Source: an uncultured Eubacteriales bacterium (GTDB taxonomy: Bacteria > Bacillota > Clostridia > Oscillospirales > Oscillospiraceae). Taken from it: 6,308 nucleotides of DNA. Of this stretch, positions 5,729 through 6,308 are shown in pieces. The stretch spans positions 1 through 6,308 of the forward strand of contig URWG01000104.1 in the NCBI GenBank assembly GCA_900551495.1, written 5' to 3'. Every line of letters begins with the position of its first letter. Position 1 is the stretch's first letter. The position numbers and the translations under genes are program-made. The notes under the pieces were generated by a model. The model did not search any database. It was given only the letters and a program-made list of their open reading frames with translations, and was not told the origin of the DNA.

Positions 5729-6170
5729 GTGTTTCAACCTGAAAAATGGAATATTACGACGCAAAGGCTGCTTTTGCGTCCGTTTCGCGCGGAGGACGCG
5801 GCGGAGGTAGAGCGCCTGTGCTCCGAGGAGGAGATATCCAAGGGGACGACGCTGCCGCATCCTTACGGACGGGACGCTCTACGGCTGTATCAGCCTGACC
5901 CACAACGCGCACAGCAACAACGGCGAGCTGGGCTACTGGGTCGGCACGGAATACTGGGGCAGAGGCTACGCGACCGAGGCGGCAGCGGCGCTGTGCGATT
6001 GGGCGTTCGCGCGGGGCTATCACCGCGTTTTTGCGCAGCACTTCGGCTCCAATCCCGCCTCCGGACGCGTGATGCAAAAGCTCGGAATGCGTTACGAGGG
6101 GACGCTGCGGGAGCATTTTCTTAAAAACGGCGTTTACGAGGATTTGGTCCGCTACGGGCTTGTCCGCTGA
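5729..6170 (+). pseudogene. GNAT-family N-acetyltransferase, disrupted by internal deletion
   Basis: Remains of a RimJ/RimL-type acetyl-CoA-dependent acetyltransferase. A GTG start at 5729 follows SD AAGGGGAG (5715-5722) by 6 nt and opens a good N-terminus through residue 46: TTQRLLLRPFRAEDAAEVERL, with the frame ending in TTLPHPY (5849-5866). The C-terminal half is in the +1 frame, from DGTLYGCISL (5868) to the TGA at 6168-6170. It contains NNGELGYWVG, the acetyl-CoA-binding EYWGRGYATEA, and NPASGRVMQKLGMRYEG. In intact relatives of about 175-180 aa, some 30 residues lie between PY and the GTLYG strand. Here they are missing, so about 90 bp were lost out of frame rather than one base slipped. 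The junction has adjacent ACGG copies (5865-5872). The + frame of the N-terminal half reads on to 6124 as an arginine-rich, unrelated tail. The substrate is unknown. An assembly error is the alternative explanation. Confidence 0.82.
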
Positions 6171-6175
6171 AAAAA

Positions 6176-6204
6176 CAGGGAGGCTGCACTGCGCAGCCTC
6201 CCTG
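6176..6204. terminator. Strong hairpin terminator, best on the - strand
   Basis: A perfect 12-bp stem, CAGGGAGGCTGC (6176-6187) with its complement (6193-6204), and a 5-nt loop. It begins 5 nt after the GNAT stop. On the - strand it is followed by six T (complement of 6175-6170), a textbook intrinsic terminator. On the + strand the tail CTTAGC is weak. It probably serves both the GNAT gene and a - strand gene lying to the right. Confidence 0.8.
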
Positions 6205-6250
6205 CTTAGCGTATCAAAGAACGGATGACCTCAAAGCTACGATAGCGCCT

Positions 6251-6308
6251 TTGCCTCCCTCTGACGAGGGAGGTGGCAAAACCGAAGGTTTTGACGGAGG
6301 GAGAGAAA
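6251..6308. repeat. Interspersed double-hairpin repeat, running off the edge
   Basis: CCTCCCTC (6254-6261) pairs with GAGGGAGG (6266-6273) around TGAC. Next, AAAACC (6278-6283) pairs with GGTTTT (6287-6292) around GAA, and GGAGGGAG follows. I recall near-identical tandem-hairpin elements in many copies between genes of gut Clostridia. Only one copy is visible here and its right border is outside the window. The sequence from 6205 to 6250 holds only a small GCTA/TAGC dyad at 6236-6246. Confidence 0.6.

Noticed and set aside
5588..5860. - strand frame of 90 codons upstream of rpmG
   Set aside because: It covers both divergent promoters and the start of the GNAT gene. Its composition is not protein-like and it has no SD.
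5729..6170. Programmed ribosomal frameshift in the GNAT gene
   Set aside because: There is no slippery run or downstream stimulator at the joint, and about 30 residues of the fold are absent, so changing frame would not restore a normal enzyme.
1..6308. CRISPR array, mobile element genes, defence or biosynthetic cluster
   Set aside because: No spaced repeats, transposase, integrase or cluster-type genes are visible. All substantial coding sequence is assigned to known families.

Overview
The window comes from a Gram-positive bacterium, most likely a high-GC member of the Clostridia (Bacillota; Oscillospiraceae-like). The evidence is the strong Shine-Dalgarno (SD) sequences, sigma-A-type promoters, a zinc-ribbon L33, a lipoteichoic-acid-synthase-type enzyme, and intergenic repeats of a kind I recall from gut Clostridia. 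The genus assignment is inference.

Layout. Positions 1-275 hold a palindromic intergenic repeat and a good sigma-A promoter, followed by a stand-alone PfkB-family fructokinase gene on the + strand (276-1238). A 16-bp perfect inverted repeat (1259-1294) separates it from a convergent gene for a five-helix membrane enzyme of the LTA synthase/phosphoglycerol transferase family (1304-3172, - strand). From about 5590 down to 3233, read on the - strand, is a transcription/translation operon: rpmG (L33) - secE - nusG - rplK (L11) - rplA (L1). It is headed by a near-consensus promoter and a structured leader of about 130 nt. The usual next genes, rplJ-rplL, are absent: rplA is followed by a hairpin terminator and then the LTA-synthase-type gene. 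Divergent from rpmG is a GNAT acetyltransferase gene with intact promoter, SD and GTG start, but with an apparent out-of-frame internal deletion, so it is called a pseudogene. The right end has a strong bidirectional hairpin terminator and a second interspersed repeat running off the edge.

How the parts fit. The operon supplies two large-subunit proteins of the factor-binding and L1-stalk regions, one further 50S protein, the essential SecE subunit of the Sec translocon, and the elongation factor NusG. The most interesting signal is in the two 81-nt gaps before rplK and before rplA. Each contains a GUGG-GA-GG...CC...UA-CCAC arrangement that resembles the base of the L1 stalk of 23S rRNA (the L1 binding site) and lies just upstream of the SD. 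This suggests that L1 feeds back on both cistrons. The rpmG leader can also fold so that its SD lies in an internal loop closed by a 9-bp helix.

I see no phage, CRISPR, defence, tRNA, rRNA or insertion-sequence genes here. Apart from the regulatory RNA candidates, the window is mostly ordinary core genome.
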